Below are positions 50,301 through 59,730 of a stretch of 64,000 nucleotides of DNA, one piece after another; position 1 is the stretch's first letter, and each line of letters begins with the position of its first letter. Below the pieces are notes generated by a model. That model saw only the letters and a list, made by a program, of their open reading frames with translations. It was not told the DNA's origin and searched no databases. The DNA is from Cryobacterium lactosi (GTDB taxonomy: Bacteria; Actinomycetota; Actinomycetes; Actinomycetales; Microbacteriaceae), in NCBI RefSeq assembly GCF_004403945.1, contig NZ_SOHM01000002.1, forward strand, positions 62,001-126,000. The letters are read 5' to 3'. The position numbers and the translations under genes are program-made.

Positions 50301-50783
50301 ATGTTATTTGAAGTCGGCGAAACAGTCGTTTATCCCCACCACGGCGCTGCGACCATCACCGAGGTGAAAACTCGCATCATCAAGGGTGAAGAAAAACTGT
50401 ATTTGAAGCTCAACGTCACCCAGGGAGACCTCACCATCGAGGTGCCCGCCGAGAACGTCGATCTTGTCGGAGTGCGCGACGTGATCGGTCAAGACGGTCT
50501 CGACAAGGTGTTCGAAGTCCTGCGCGCCCCGTTCACCGAGGAACCGACCAACTGGTCACGCCGGTACAAGGCCAACCTTGAGAAGTTGGCCAGCGGCGAT
50601 GTCATCAAGGTGTCAGAGGTCGTGCGCGACCTGTGGCGCCGGGATCAGGACCGCGGCCTGTCGGCCGGGGAGAAGCGGATGCTCGCGAAGGCGCGGCAAA
50701 TCCTCATCTCCGAATTGGCCCTGGCCGAGAAAACCGACGAGGACCAGGCTTCAACGGTGCTCGACGAGGTGCTCGCCTCGTAG
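50301..50783 (+). CDS. carD: CarD-family transcriptional regulator
   Basis: A 160-residue CarD/CdnL protein. Residues 1-55 form the RNA-polymerase-interaction domain ([20 protein letters not shown]), and the C-terminal helical DNA-binding domain has [20 protein letters not shown] and [20 protein letters not shown]. CarD binds the RNA polymerase beta subunit and stabilises open complexes at rRNA and other promoters. Start at 50301 with a GAAGGGA site; an in-frame upstream TTG exists but is not needed. TATCAT at 50269-50274 is a candidate -10. Confidence 0.95.
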   Translation: MLFEVGETVVYPHHGAATITEVKTRIIKGEEKLYLKLNVTQGDLTIEVPAENVDLVGVRDVIGQDGLDKVFEVLRAPFTEEPTNWSRRYKANLEKLASGDVIKVSEVVRDLWRRDQDRGLSAGEKRMLAKARQILISELALAEKTDEDQASTVLDEVLAS

Positions 50784-50898
50784 TATTTCCTGTTCGTACG
50801 ACAGGCGGCGCCCAGCGGTGCCGCCTTTCGCACGTTCTACGCCGGGGTCCCACCCCGGACCGCCCACTTCCACCAGCGCATCACTGCGCCCCACCAGA

Positions 50899-50910
50899 TA
50901 GCCTCCAGAC
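50899..50910 (+). promoter_or_regulatory. Leaderless-type promoter of ispDF
   Basis: TAGCCT (50899-50904), then 6 nt, then ATG at 50911. Confidence 0.5.
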
Positions 50911-52143
50911 ATGCCTGAAATCCCGGTTCCCGCCGTCGCGGTCCTCGTTGTCGCCGCCGGCAGCGGCAGCCGGCTCGGCCTTGACCAGCCCAAGGCGTTC
51001 GTGCCGCTTCACGGCCGCGCCATCCTCGAACACGCCCTCAGCGGGGTGTTCGGCCTGGCCGAACCCGCCCAGGTGATCGTGGTGGCCCCCGAGGCCCAGC
51101 TCGCCGAGGCCAGGGTCATCGCCGACCGGGTCGCCGGCAGCGCCGCCGGGTATGTCGACGTCGTCGCCGGCGGGGACACCCGGCAGGCCTCCGTGGCCAG
51201 GGGCCTCGCCCGGGTGCGGGCCGGCGTCGCCGTGGTGCTCGTGCACGACGCCGCCAGGGCGCTCACCCCGGCTGCCCTGATCGACGCGGTGGTGGCCGCC
51301 GTGCGTGCGACCGGCCACGGCATTGTGCCCGGCCTGCCCGTGGTCGACACCATCAAGAGCGTCGACGCAAATGCCACCATCCTGGGCACCGTCGACCGGT
51401 CCCTGCTGAGCGCTGTGCAGACACCGCAGGGTTTTCCCCGCGCCATGCTCGACGCCGCATTCGCCTGGGCCGCCACCCTGCCGGCCACGGATGCCGCGGC
51501 GCGGGACCTCACCGACGATGCAGCCCTCGTCGCGGCGGCCGGTAACACCGTCACCGTCATCCCCGGCGACCCGCTGGCCTTCAAGGTGACCACGGCGTGG
51601 GACCTGCGCCGCGCCGAACTGCTGCTCGGGGCGCACGCCCAGACGCCGGCATCCGCCGCCCCGCGGGTGGGCACAGGCCTGGACGTGCACGCCTTCGACG
51701 ACACCAGCGCGCTCTGGCTGGCGGGCCTGCACTGGCCGGGGGAGCGGGGCCTGTCCGGGCACAGCGACGGAGACGCCGCCGTGCACGCCATCTGCGACGC
51801 CCTGCTTGCCGCCGCCGGCCTGGGCGACATCGGCCAGGTCTTCGGTACCGCCGACCCGCGGCTCACCGACGCGCACGGCGAGGTGTTCCTCGCCGAGACC
51901 CTGCGCCTGGTGACCGAGGCCGGATACCACGTCGGCAACGTCACCGTGCAGATCATCGGCAACCGGCCCAAGCTCGCCCCACGACGGGCCGAAGCCCAGG
52001 AACTGCTCACCGGCATCCTGGGCGCGCCGGTGTCGGTGTCGGCGACCACCACCGACCTGCTGGGCTTCACCGGGCGCGGCGAGGGCATCGCCGCACTGGC
52101 CACCGCAATCATCTACCCGAGCATCCGAGCGACCCTCGCCTAA
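50911..52143 (+). CDS. ispDF: Bifunctional IspD/IspF of the MEP isoprenoid pathway
   Basis: A 410-residue fusion. Residues about 1-235 are IspD (MEP cytidylyltransferase; [40 protein letters not shown]). Residues about 250-410 are IspF (MEcPP synthase; [31 protein letters not shown] with the metal-binding His, and [20 protein letters not shown]). The two catalyse non-consecutive steps of the non-mevalonate pathway. Fusions are common in some bacteria. It is followed by cysS after 9 nt. Confidence 0.95.
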   Translation: MPEIPVPAVAVLVVAAGSGSRLGLDQPKAFVPLHGRAILEHALSGVFGLAEPAQVIVVAPEAQLAEARVIADRVAGSAAGYVDVVAGGDTRQASVARGLARVRAGVAVVLVHDAARALTPAALIDAVVAAVRATGHGIVPGLPVVDTIKSVDANATILGTVDRSLLSAVQTPQGFPRAMLDAAFAWAATLPATDAAARDLTDDAALVAAAGNTVTVIPGDPLAFKVTTAWDLRRAELLLGAHAQTPASAAPRVGTGLDVHAFDDTSALWLAGLHWPGERGLSGHSDGDAAVHAICDALLAAAGLGDIGQVFGTADPRLTDAHGEVFLAETLRLVTEAGYHVGNVTVQIIGNRPKLAPRRAEAQELLTGILGAPVSVSATTTDLLGFTGRGEGIAALATAIIYPSIRATLA

Positions 52144-52152
52144 ACTGAACCA
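52141..52152 (+). promoter_or_regulatory. Leaderless-type promoter of cysS
   Basis: TAAACT (52141-52146), then 6 nt, then GTG at 52153. The hexamer includes the ispDF stop codon. Confidence 0.5.
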
Positions 52153-53568
52153 GTGAGCATGCGACTATACGACTCGAAGGCCCAGGCCCTTCGCGATTTC
52201 CTGCCGATCGTTCCGGGCCAGGTGGGAATCTACGTCTGCGGACCCACCGTGCAGTCGTCCCCTCACATCGGTCACCTGCGCAGCGCCCTGGTCTACGACC
52301 AGCTGCGCCGCTGGCTCAGCTACCGCGGCAACGACGTCACCTTCGTCCGCAACGTCACCGACATCGACGACAAGATCCTGCTGAATGCCCAGGGCACCAC
52401 CGAGCAGTGGTGGGCGCTGGCCTACCGCTACGAACTGGAATTCACCGCGGGCTACCAGAAGCTCGGCATCCTGGCCCCCACCTACGAGCCGCGCGCGACG
52501 GCGAGCGTGCAGGAGATGCAGGACATCATCGGCCGGCTCGTCGATGCCGGCCATGCCTACCCGGCCGCCGACGATTCCGGCGACGTGTATTTCGACACCC
52601 AGAGCTGGCCCGCCTACGGCGAACTCACCCGGCAGAATCCCGACAACATGGAGGCGGCCGCCGACGCCGACCCACGCGGCAAGCGTGACGGACGCGACTT
52701 CGCCCTCTGGAAGGGCCACAAGGAGGGTGAGCCCTCCTCGGCCGCCTGGGCGTCCCCGTGGGGTGCAGGCCGGCCCGGCTGGCACATCGAGTGCTCCGCC
52801 ATGTCGGCCCGCTACCTCGGCCCGCACTTCGACATCCACGGCGGCGGCCTCGACCTGCGCTTCCCGCATCACGAGAACGAGCTGGCCCAGTCCACTGCGG
52901 CCGGCGACGCCTTCGCCAACTACTGGGTGCACAACGGCCTGGTCAACACCAACGGCCAGAAGATGTCCAAGTCGCTGGGCAACTCGGTCTACGCCGCCGA
53001 ACTGCTCGATCAGGCCCGCCCCATCGTGGTGCGCTACTACCTCGGTGCCGCGCACTACCGCTCCACCCTCGACTTCCACGAGGGGTCCCTCGCCGAGGCC
53101 GAGGCCGCCCTCGAACGCATCGAGAGCTTCCTCGACCGTGCCGACCGGCGCCTGGCCGACACCCGCTTCGCCGGCTCCGGCGTCGAGATCGTGCCGGATG
53201 ACTTCGCCACGGCCATGGACGACGACCTCGCGGTGCCGCAGGCGCTCGGTGTGCTGCACGACACCGTGCGCGCCGGCAACGCGGCCCTCGACGCCGAAGA
53301 CCTGCACGCGGCCGCGGCCGCGCGCGGCCAGGTGCTCGCCATGAGCGAGGTCCTCGGCATCAACCCCCTGTCGCCCGGCTGGGCCGTTGCGACAGACGAA
53401 CCCGCCATGGTGGCCCTCACCGCCCTCGTCGAGCGCCTTCTCGACGACCGCGAGACCGCCAGGCAGAGCCGCGACTACGCGGCCGCAGACCGTATCCGGG
53501 ACGAGCTCGTCGCCGCCGGCATAACCATCGAAGACACCCCGTCGGGTGCACATTGGAGTTTTGACTGA
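52153..53568 (+). CDS. cysS: Cysteinyl-tRNA synthetase
   Basis: A 471-residue class I synthetase that charges tRNA-Cys. Motifs: the zinc-binding and HIGH block [20 protein letters not shown], zinc ligands in [22 protein letters not shown], and [16 protein letters not shown] (KMSKS loop). The length and complete C-terminal domain distinguish it from the paralogue MshC of mycothiol synthesis. GTG at 52153 follows a leaderless-type promoter; the gene overlaps rlmB by 1 nt (TGATG). Confidence 0.95.
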   Translation: MSMRLYDSKAQALRDFLPIVPGQVGIYVCGPTVQSSPHIGHLRSALVYDQLRRWLSYRGNDVTFVRNVTDIDDKILLNAQGTTEQWWALAYRYELEFTAGYQKLGILAPTYEPRATASVQEMQDIIGRLVDAGHAYPAADDSGDVYFDTQSWPAYGELTRQNPDNMEAAADADPRGKRDGRDFALWKGHKEGEPSSAAWASPWGAGRPGWHIECSAMSARYLGPHFDIHGGGLDLRFPHHENELAQSTAAGDAFANYWVHNGLVNTNGQKMSKSLGNSVYAAELLDQARPIVVRYYLGAAHYRSTLDFHEGSLAEAEAALERIESFLDRADRRLADTRFAGSGVEIVPDDFATAMDDDLAVPQALGVLHDTVRAGNAALDAEDLHAAAAARGQVLAMSEVLGINPLSPGWAVATDEPAMVALTALVERLLDDRETARQSRDYAAADRIRDELVAAGITIEDTPSGAHWSFD

Positions 53569-54668
53569 TGAAGAACACAGATCGCAAATCGCGCACCGGC
53601 GCGGTACGCAAGGGCAGCAGGGGGCCGCAGGTCGGCTCCGGCGGCCAGGGCCGTCAGGCTCTCGAGGGCAAGAAGCCCACCCCCAAGGCCGAAGACCGTC
53701 CGTACCACCCCGCCGGCAAGGCCAAGGCCGCCAAGGACCGCTTCGCCGCGGCCGGCGGCGGTCGCAGCCGCGCACCCGGAGGCTCCGGCTCCGGCGCCCC
53801 GCGGTCGGGCCGCAGCACCGGCACCGGCAACACCGGCGGCGGCGGTTCGTCGACCCGCAAGGCCAAGTCGGATGCCGAGTTCGAGGTCGTCACCGGCCGC
53901 AACTCGGTGCTCGAGGCGCTGCGCGCCAAGATCCCCGCGTCGGCGCTGTACGTGGCCACGCGCATCGAGATGGATGACCGGGTCAAGGAAGTCCTCAAGC
54001 TCGCCACGACCCGCAACATCCCGGTGCTCGAGGTCATGCGCCCCGAGATCGACCGGCTCTCGGGCAAGGACGCCGTGCACCAGGGCCTCGCGCTCAAGGT
54101 GCCCGCGTACGAGTATGCGCACCCGATCGAGCTACTCGACCTCACCATCAGCCGCGGCCACAAGCCGCTGTTCGTGGCCCTGGACGGCATCACGGACCCG
54201 CGCAACCTCGGTGCGATCATCCGCTCCACCGCCGCGTTCGGCGGCCACGGCGTCATCGTGCCGCAGCGTCGCTCGGTTGGCGTCACCGCGTCGGCCTGGA
54301 AGACCTCGGCCGGAGCCGCGGCCCGTCTGCCCGTCGCCATGGCACCGAACCTCACCCAGACGCTCAAGGCGCTCAAGGAGCGCGGCATGCTCGTGATCGG
54401 CCTCGACGGCGGCGGCGACACCGAGCTGCCCGAGCTCGGCATCGGCTATGCCGAGCGGCCCATCGTCGTGGTGGTCGGCAGCGAGGGCAAGGGCCTGTCC
54501 CGCCTCGTCACCGAGACCTGCGACGCCATCGTGTCGATCCCGATCAACGCGAACACCGAGTCGCTGAACGCCGGAATCGCCGCCGGCGTCACGCTGTACG
54601 AGATCTCCAAGCTGCGCGCCACGGCGGCGGCTGCGAAGGCGGCCACCAAGGCGGCCGCGCAGGCCTAG
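53568..54668 (+). CDS. rlmB: 23S rRNA (guanosine-2251-2'-O)-methyltransferase RlmB
   Basis: A 366-residue SPOUT-family methyltransferase that 2'-O-methylates G2251 of 23S rRNA. The first 100 or so residues are a basic, Gly/Ser-rich low-complexity extension ([20 protein letters not shown]). The substrate-binding domain starts [20 protein letters not shown]; the SPOUT knot has [40 protein letters not shown] and [20 protein letters not shown]. TrmH-type rRNA or tRNA targets are hard to separate by sequence. It is coupled to cysS. Confidence 0.93.
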   Translation: MKNTDRKSRTGAVRKGSRGPQVGSGGQGRQALEGKKPTPKAEDRPYHPAGKAKAAKDRFAAAGGGRSRAPGGSGSGAPRSGRSTGTGNTGGGGSSTRKAKSDAEFEVVTGRNSVLEALRAKIPASALYVATRIEMDDRVKEVLKLATTRNIPVLEVMRPEIDRLSGKDAVHQGLALKVPAYEYAHPIELLDLTISRGHKPLFVALDGITDPRNLGAIIRSTAAFGGHGVIVPQRRSVGVTASAWKTSAGAAARLPVAMAPNLTQTLKALKERGMLVIGLDGGGDTELPELGIGYAERPIVVVVGSEGKGLSRLVTETCDAIVSIPINANTESLNAGIAAGVTLYEISKLRATAAAAKAATKAAAQA

Positions 54669-54686
54669 TCGCCCGCCCTGCACCTG

Positions 54687-54729
54687 GAAACGGCGCAGAT
54701 CATCCCGCTGGGGTGGTCTGCGCCGTTTC
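54687..54729. terminator. Terminator hairpin after rlmB
   Basis: A perfect 13-bp stem (54687-54699 with 54717-54729) around a 17-nt loop that contains a small inner stem. Confidence 0.75.
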
Positions 54730-54766
54730 TGGTTGGTGCCGGTGCGCAACCTCACCGCTCGCGACG

Positions 54767-54935
54767 ACTGACCTCAAGTGGCTTCTCGCGAAACGGGGTG
54801 TCCGCGAGAGGGCAGTTGGGGCTAGTTCTGCGAGCTCTGACTGGCCCGAAGTGGCTTCTCGCGTAACGGGGTGTTCGCGAGAGGGCAGTTAGGGCCAGTT
54901 GAGCAGGCCGTGACTGGCCTCAAGTGGCTTCTCGG
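54767..54935. repeat. Tandem copies of the interspersed palindromic repeat
   Basis: A right half-unit (54767-54790) followed by two full palindromic units (54803-54863 and 54877-54935) of the same family as at 25470-25601: cgcgagagggcagttggggc on the left and actggcctcaagtggcttct on the right. The 360-nt gap between rlmB and the DUF4032 gene holds only these repeats and two terminators. Confidence 0.88.
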
Positions 54936-54963
54936 CGCATCCAGCTCTCACGAGAACGCACAA

Positions 54964-54994
54964 AATGCCCCTTCAGCGCGGCTGAAGGGGCATT
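54964..54994. terminator. Terminator after the DUF4032 gene
   Basis: A perfect 13-bp stem (54964-54976 with 54982-54994) and 5-nt loop, flanked by AAA and a few T residues. Confidence 0.8.
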
Positions 54995-55028
54995 GTGGCG
55001 CAACTCGCGAGGAGGCAGCGGTGCGGGA

Positions 55029-56336
55029 CTAGACGTTCAGGCGCCAGTCGTCGGCGTCGACCTCGTCGTCGGCCGTGAGGCCTTCTTCTTCGAGGTCGGG
55101 CAGGCTGATCGGCGTGGTGGGCGGGTCGATCACGGTGGCCTCGTCGCGGCGGTGCCGCAGCACATCCTGAACGTAGGAGGTGACGGCCTCGGCGAGGGGG
55201 ATGTCCCGGTTCGCGTTCTGCGCCATGTACCAGCGGTGGTCGAGCAGCTGGTGGAACACCTCGGCCGGTTCGAGCTTGCCCTTGAGCTCGCGCGGGATGG
55301 CCCGCACGACCGGCTCGAACACCCGCACCAGCCACTCGTGCGCCATCATCTCCTCGTCGGCGTCCGGGTTGCCGTAGGCGACCCCGTAGGAGTCCAGGTC
55401 GTTGAGCAGTCGACGAGCCTGGTTCTCCTCCGCGTCGAGCCCGGTCAGGCGCAGCAGCCGGCGCTGGTGGTGGCCCGCGTCAACAACCTTGGGCTGGATG
55501 CGCACGGTCGTGCCGTTCTCGTCGGTCTTGATCGCGAGTTCCTCGATGTCGAACCCGAGGTGGTTGAGGCGTTCGACGCGTTCGGTGATGCGCCAGCGCT
55601 CACTGCTCGCGAACGACTCGGAGCCGGTGAGTTCCTTCCACAGCAGCCGGTAGGCCGCGACGATGCCGTTGCTCACGTTGATCGGGTCAAGCTCGTCGGC
55701 GACGCGACCGCCGGCCTCGAGGTCCATCAGCTCGCCGGCGATGTTCACTCGGGCGATCTCCAGGTCGTTCTCGCGCTGGCCGTTGGACAGGCCGCCCGGG
55801 TAGAGCTGCCCGGTCTCGGCGTCGACGAGGTACGCGGCGAAGGCTCCGGCGTCGCGGCGGAAGAGCGTGTTCGACAGCGACACGTCGCCCCAGAACAGGC
55901 CGACCATGTGCACCCGCACAAGCAGCAGGGCCAGGGCGTCGACCAGGCGGGTGGCGGTGTCGGGGCGCAGGGCCTGGGAATACAGGGCCCGGTAGGGAAG
56001 CGAGAACTTGAGGTGCCGGGTCACCAGCACCGAGTTGAGCGGGTCGCCGTCTTCGTCGGTGCGGTTGGTGATCACGGCGAGCGGTTCCACGCAGGGGATC
56101 TCCAGGCCTTGCAGCGTGCGGAGCATCTCGTACTCCCGCTTGGCCATCTCGCTGGTGGTCTCCTTGATGGCGACAACCCGGCCGCTCAGGTGCGCGAAGC
56201 GCACGAGGTGGCGGGAGAGGCCCTTGGGCAGGGAGGCGATGTTCTCGTTCGGCCACGCGTCCAGCGGCACGTTCCAGGGAAGATCGAGCAGGGCCGGGTC
56301 GGCCGTTGCGGACGTGATGTTGAGAGAACCGCTCAT
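55029..56336 (-). CDS. DUF4032 protein with kinase-like fold
   Basis: A 435-residue cytoplasmic protein. The N-terminal half looks like a small-molecule or lipopolysaccharide kinase fold: RVVAIKETTSEMAKREYEML (ATP-binding Lys), VHMVGLFWGDVSLSNTLFRR (catalytic loop with Asp and Asn), and AAYLVDAETGQLYPGGLSNG (DFG-like Asp). The C-terminal half is the DUF4032 domain (EEMMAHEWLVRVFEPVVRAI, VFHQLLDHRWYMAQNANRDI). The residues for phosphotransfer appear intact, but the substrate is unknown. ATG at 56336 is the start. Confidence 0.85.
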   Translation of the reverse strand: MSGSLNITSATADPALLDLPWNVPLDAWPNENIASLPKGLSRHLVRFAHLSGRVVAIKETTSEMAKREYEMLRTLQGLEIPCVEPLAVITNRTDEDGDPLNSVLVTRHLKFSLPYRALYSQALRPDTATRLVDALALLLVRVHMVGLFWGDVSLSNTLFRRDAGAFAAYLVDAETGQLYPGGLSNGQRENDLEIARVNIAGELMDLEAGGRVADELDPINVSNGIVAAYRLLWKELTGSESFASSERWRITERVERLNHLGFDIEELAIKTDENGTTVRIQPKVVDAGHHQRRLLRLTGLDAEENQARRLLNDLDSYGVAYGNPDADEEMMAHEWLVRVFEPVVRAIPRELKGKLEPAEVFHQLLDHRWYMAQNANRDIPLAEAVTSYVQDVLRHRRDEATVIDPPTTPISLPDLEEEGLTADDEVDADDWRLNV

Positions 56337-56443
56337 GAGGAGCCTAACTATCGGGAAGGCCCGGCAGGGCCGCAAGCCGCCGCGGCCGGAATCGGCGCGG
56401 TGGCGTGGAAACGACGCCGGAGGGCATCCGGGCGCCGATATGA

Positions 56444-56480
56444 CAAACTCGACCGCCGAAACTGCCGGCGGTCGAGTTTG
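56444..56480. terminator. Terminator after the ugpC-type gene
   Basis: A perfect 15-bp stem (56444-56458 with 56466-56480) and 7-nt loop. Confidence 0.75.
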
Positions 56481-56491
56481 TCGATCAGTGC

Positions 56492-57589
<1,098 letters not shown>

Positions 57590-57876
57590 TATTTCGTTAT
57601 TCTCCTTCACCGGCAGGTACGTGCCGGACGATCCGTTGTGATGGGATTTGTGTGTCCGGCTGACGTAGCACCAGCGCAAGACCTTTCTAGTATGGCATGC
57701 CCGGGATGCGTGTCCGCTGAATTCGTCACCCAGGATGCGCCGCCGGGTCCGGTGTGCCGGCCGTGAGAGCACGGTGAGGTGCCGGTTGGTTATTTCCCAG
57801 ACTGGGGACCTACTATTTGAAAGTGCTCACGCGCACATCCGCGGGCGCAACCCCCTTCAACTCGGAGCGATCATCC

Positions 57877-58806
57877 ATGACAACTGGCGGCCCAGGCGAC
57901 TCACGTCCCTCGAAGAATCAGCGTCGCGACGCCGCGCGCACGAAGGCCGCACAGATCCGGGTGGAGCAGAAGAAGCGCGACCGCCGCAACCGGGTTTTCC
58001 TGCAGGGCGGCATCGCTGTCGCCGCCATCGCTGTGGTAACGGCCATCGTCCTGATCATCGTCAACTCCGTGCAGCCGGCCGGCCCAGGCCCGCGAAACAT
58101 GGCCAGCGACGGGCTCCTCATCGGCGAGGGACTGACCGCAGTGACCACCCCGGCGTTGCAGCCGGGTGCCGAGCTGGTGCCGTCCACCCCTGACCCCACC
58201 GGCGCAGTCCCCGACATCCGGGTGTACGTCGACTACCTGTGCCCGTTCTGCGGCACGTTCGAGACCACAAACGCCGAGCAGATCTCGCAGTGGGTCGACT
58301 CCGGCGCCGCGACCGTCGAGGTTCATCCGATTTCCATTTTGACCAGCAAATCCGCGGGTACCCAGTATTCGCTGCGGGCAGCGAACGCTGCCGCGTGCGT
58401 GGCGGATTCCTCGCCGGACGACTTCCTGGCCTTCAACTCGGCGCTCTTCGAGGCGCAGCCCGTCGAGGGCACGGCCGGGTTGAGCGACGAGGACCTCAAG
58501 GACATCGTGAAGAGCTCCGGCGTGTCGGAGAACCTGTCCACGATCAACGACTGCATCGACGAGACCACGTTCAAGTCCTGGGTGCAGGATGCCACGGACC
58601 GGGCGCTGAGCGGACCCATCCCCAACTCGACCTCCCTTGAGGCGATCACGGGAACCCCGACGGTTCTCGTGAACGGCAAGCAGTACGTGGGCGCCCTGGA
58701 CGACCCCAAGGAATTCGCGGCCTTCGTGCTGCAGGCGGCGAGCGAGGCGTACTCCACCGCGACGCCCACACCCACCGCCACGCCCACCGAGACCCCGGCC
58801 GGATAG
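57877..58806 (+). CDS. DsbA-family thioredoxin-like protein, membrane-anchored
   Basis: A 309-residue protein. A basic N-terminus (NQRRDAARTKAAQIRVEQKK) leads to one membrane segment (VFLQGGIAVAAIAVVTAIVL) and an extracytoplasmic thioredoxin fold with the redox motif DYLCPFCGTFETTNAEQISQ and the cis-Pro region ITGTPTVLVNGKQYVG. It probably handles disulfides of exported proteins. ATG at 57877 (GGAG 10 nt upstream) matches relatives; a GTG at 57823, exactly 6 nt after TACTAT (57811-57816), would add 18 residues and is possible. Confidence 0.88.
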   Translation: MTTGGPGDSRPSKNQRRDAARTKAAQIRVEQKKRDRRNRVFLQGGIAVAAIAVVTAIVLIIVNSVQPAGPGPRNMASDGLLIGEGLTAVTTPALQPGAELVPSTPDPTGAVPDIRVYVDYLCPFCGTFETTNAEQISQWVDSGAATVEVHPISILTSKSAGTQYSLRAANAAACVADSSPDDFLAFNSALFEAQPVEGTAGLSDEDLKDIVKSSGVSENLSTINDCIDETTFKSWVQDATDRALSGPIPNSTSLEAITGTPTVLVNGKQYVGALDDPKEFAAFVLQAASEAYSTATPTPTATPTETPAG

Positions 58807-58907
58807 CCGGTCGTTTCCCGCTCGATGCCGGCCGCACGCGCGAATGCGTCGGCATCTGGTCGCCGGGTGATTTAGGATGAATGCTCGAGGCGGTTCGATT
58901 GCCTCAT

Positions 58908-58980
58908 GCCGGCCTGGCGCAATTGGTAGCGCACCACTCTTGTAAAGTGGGGGTTACGGGTTCAAGTCCCGTGGCCGGCC
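58908..58980 (+). tRNA. tRNA-Thr (anticodon TGT)
   Basis: A complete cloverleaf: 7-bp acceptor stem (58908-58914 with 58973-58979), D-arm gcgcaattggtagcgc, anticodon stem ccact/agtgg with loop cttgtaa (TGT at 58941-58943), and T-arm acggg-ttcaagt-cccgt. CCA is encoded just after, at 58981-58983. Confidence 0.97.
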
Positions 58981-59068
58981 CCACATTTTTGGCGCCCCGC
59001 ACGCCAGGCCTCGGGTTACGATGACCGCGTACCGGCCAGCCGCAGTGCCGGAGGAATCGAGGATTCCC

Positions 59069-59197
59069 ATGTTCACCCTGCACCTCGAACTCTCCATCGG
59101 GGACTACGACGCGTGGAAGAGCATGAGGCCGGGGGATGCCCTGACGCGGGATCCGCGCGCTCTGCTCTTCGAAACCGTGGAAGACATCACCCTGTGA
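59069..59197 (+). pseudogene. Internally deleted remnant of a small monooxygenase-like (dimeric barrel) protein
   Basis: A 42-codon frame: the first 19 residues (MFTLHLELSIGDYDAWKSM) resemble the start of a conserved roughly 100-residue actinobacterial protein of the dimeric alpha-beta barrel type, and the last 15 or so (DPRALLFETVEDITL) resemble its end; the middle is gone. A GGAGG site precedes the ATG, and the stop overlaps the deaminase start (GTGA). It is either a remnant or an upstream coupling peptide. Homology is from memory of the family pattern, so it is moderately certain. Confidence 0.5.
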
Positions 59198-59721
59198 CGG
59201 AACCTCGACCGGGTGGCGAGTTCCTGGCCGACCCGACGCTCATCTCCGCGGCCGATGAGGTGCATCTGACCCGGGCACTGGAGATGGCCCGTCGCTCCCG
59301 CACGAACGGCAATCACCCGTTCGGCGCCATCCTCGTTGCCGGTGACGGCGCCGTCATCGAAAGCCAGAACACCGTCGTCACGACGGGTGATCCGACCGGG
59401 CACGCCGAGACCAACCTCGTGCGCCTCGCGGCCGCTCGGCTGTCCGCCGACGAACGGCGCTCGAGCACCCTGTACACCAGCACCGAACCGTGTGTCATGT
59501 GCTCCGGTGCCATCTACTGGGCCGGGATCGGCCGGGTGGTCTACGCGTTGCCCGAACAGATGCTGGGGCAGATGGTGCCGGAACAGGGCGGGGAACCCAC
59601 GCTGGACCTGCCCTGCCGGGAGGTGTTCGCCCGCGGCGGCAACACCGTGCACGTCGCCGGCCCTGCGCTCATCGCCGAAGCGGTCGCCGTGCACGCGGGA
59701 TTCTGGGACGCCGCGCCCTGA
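59194..59721 (+). CDS. Nucleoside/cytosine deaminase family protein
   Basis: A 175-residue zinc-dependent deaminase of the CDA/TadA fold. The zinc and catalytic motif HAETNLVRLAAARL (His, Glu) and the pair TEPCVMCSGAIYWAGIGRVV (Cys-x2-Cys) are intact. RTNGNHPFGAILVAGDGAVI is closer to guanine or nucleoside deaminases than to the tRNA-editing TadA. The exact base is uncertain. GTG at 59194 overlaps the preceding small frame; translation is probably coupled to it. Confidence 0.86.
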   Translation: MTEPRPGGEFLADPTLISAADEVHLTRALEMARRSRTNGNHPFGAILVAGDGAVIESQNTVVTTGDPTGHAETNLVRLAAARLSADERRSSTLYTSTEPCVMCSGAIYWAGIGRVVYALPEQMLGQMVPEQGGEPTLDLPCREVFARGGNTVHVAGPALIAEAVAVHAGFWDAAP

Positions 59722-59730
59722 CCGCAGGAT

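Noticed and set aside
52100-52152. A T-box or attenuator before cysS
   Set aside because: Only 9 nt separate ispDF and cysS, and the promoter is of leaderless type, so no leader structure can exist.
52153-53568. cysS considered as mshC, the mycothiol ligase
   Set aside because: The length and the full C-terminal domain fit cysteinyl-tRNA synthetase; MshC proteins are shorter.
59194-59721. The deaminase considered as the essential tRNA adenosine deaminase TadA
   Set aside because: The zinc motifs agree, but the N-terminal NHPFGAILV block and the long C-terminus are more like other nucleoside or base deaminases, so I left the symbol blank.
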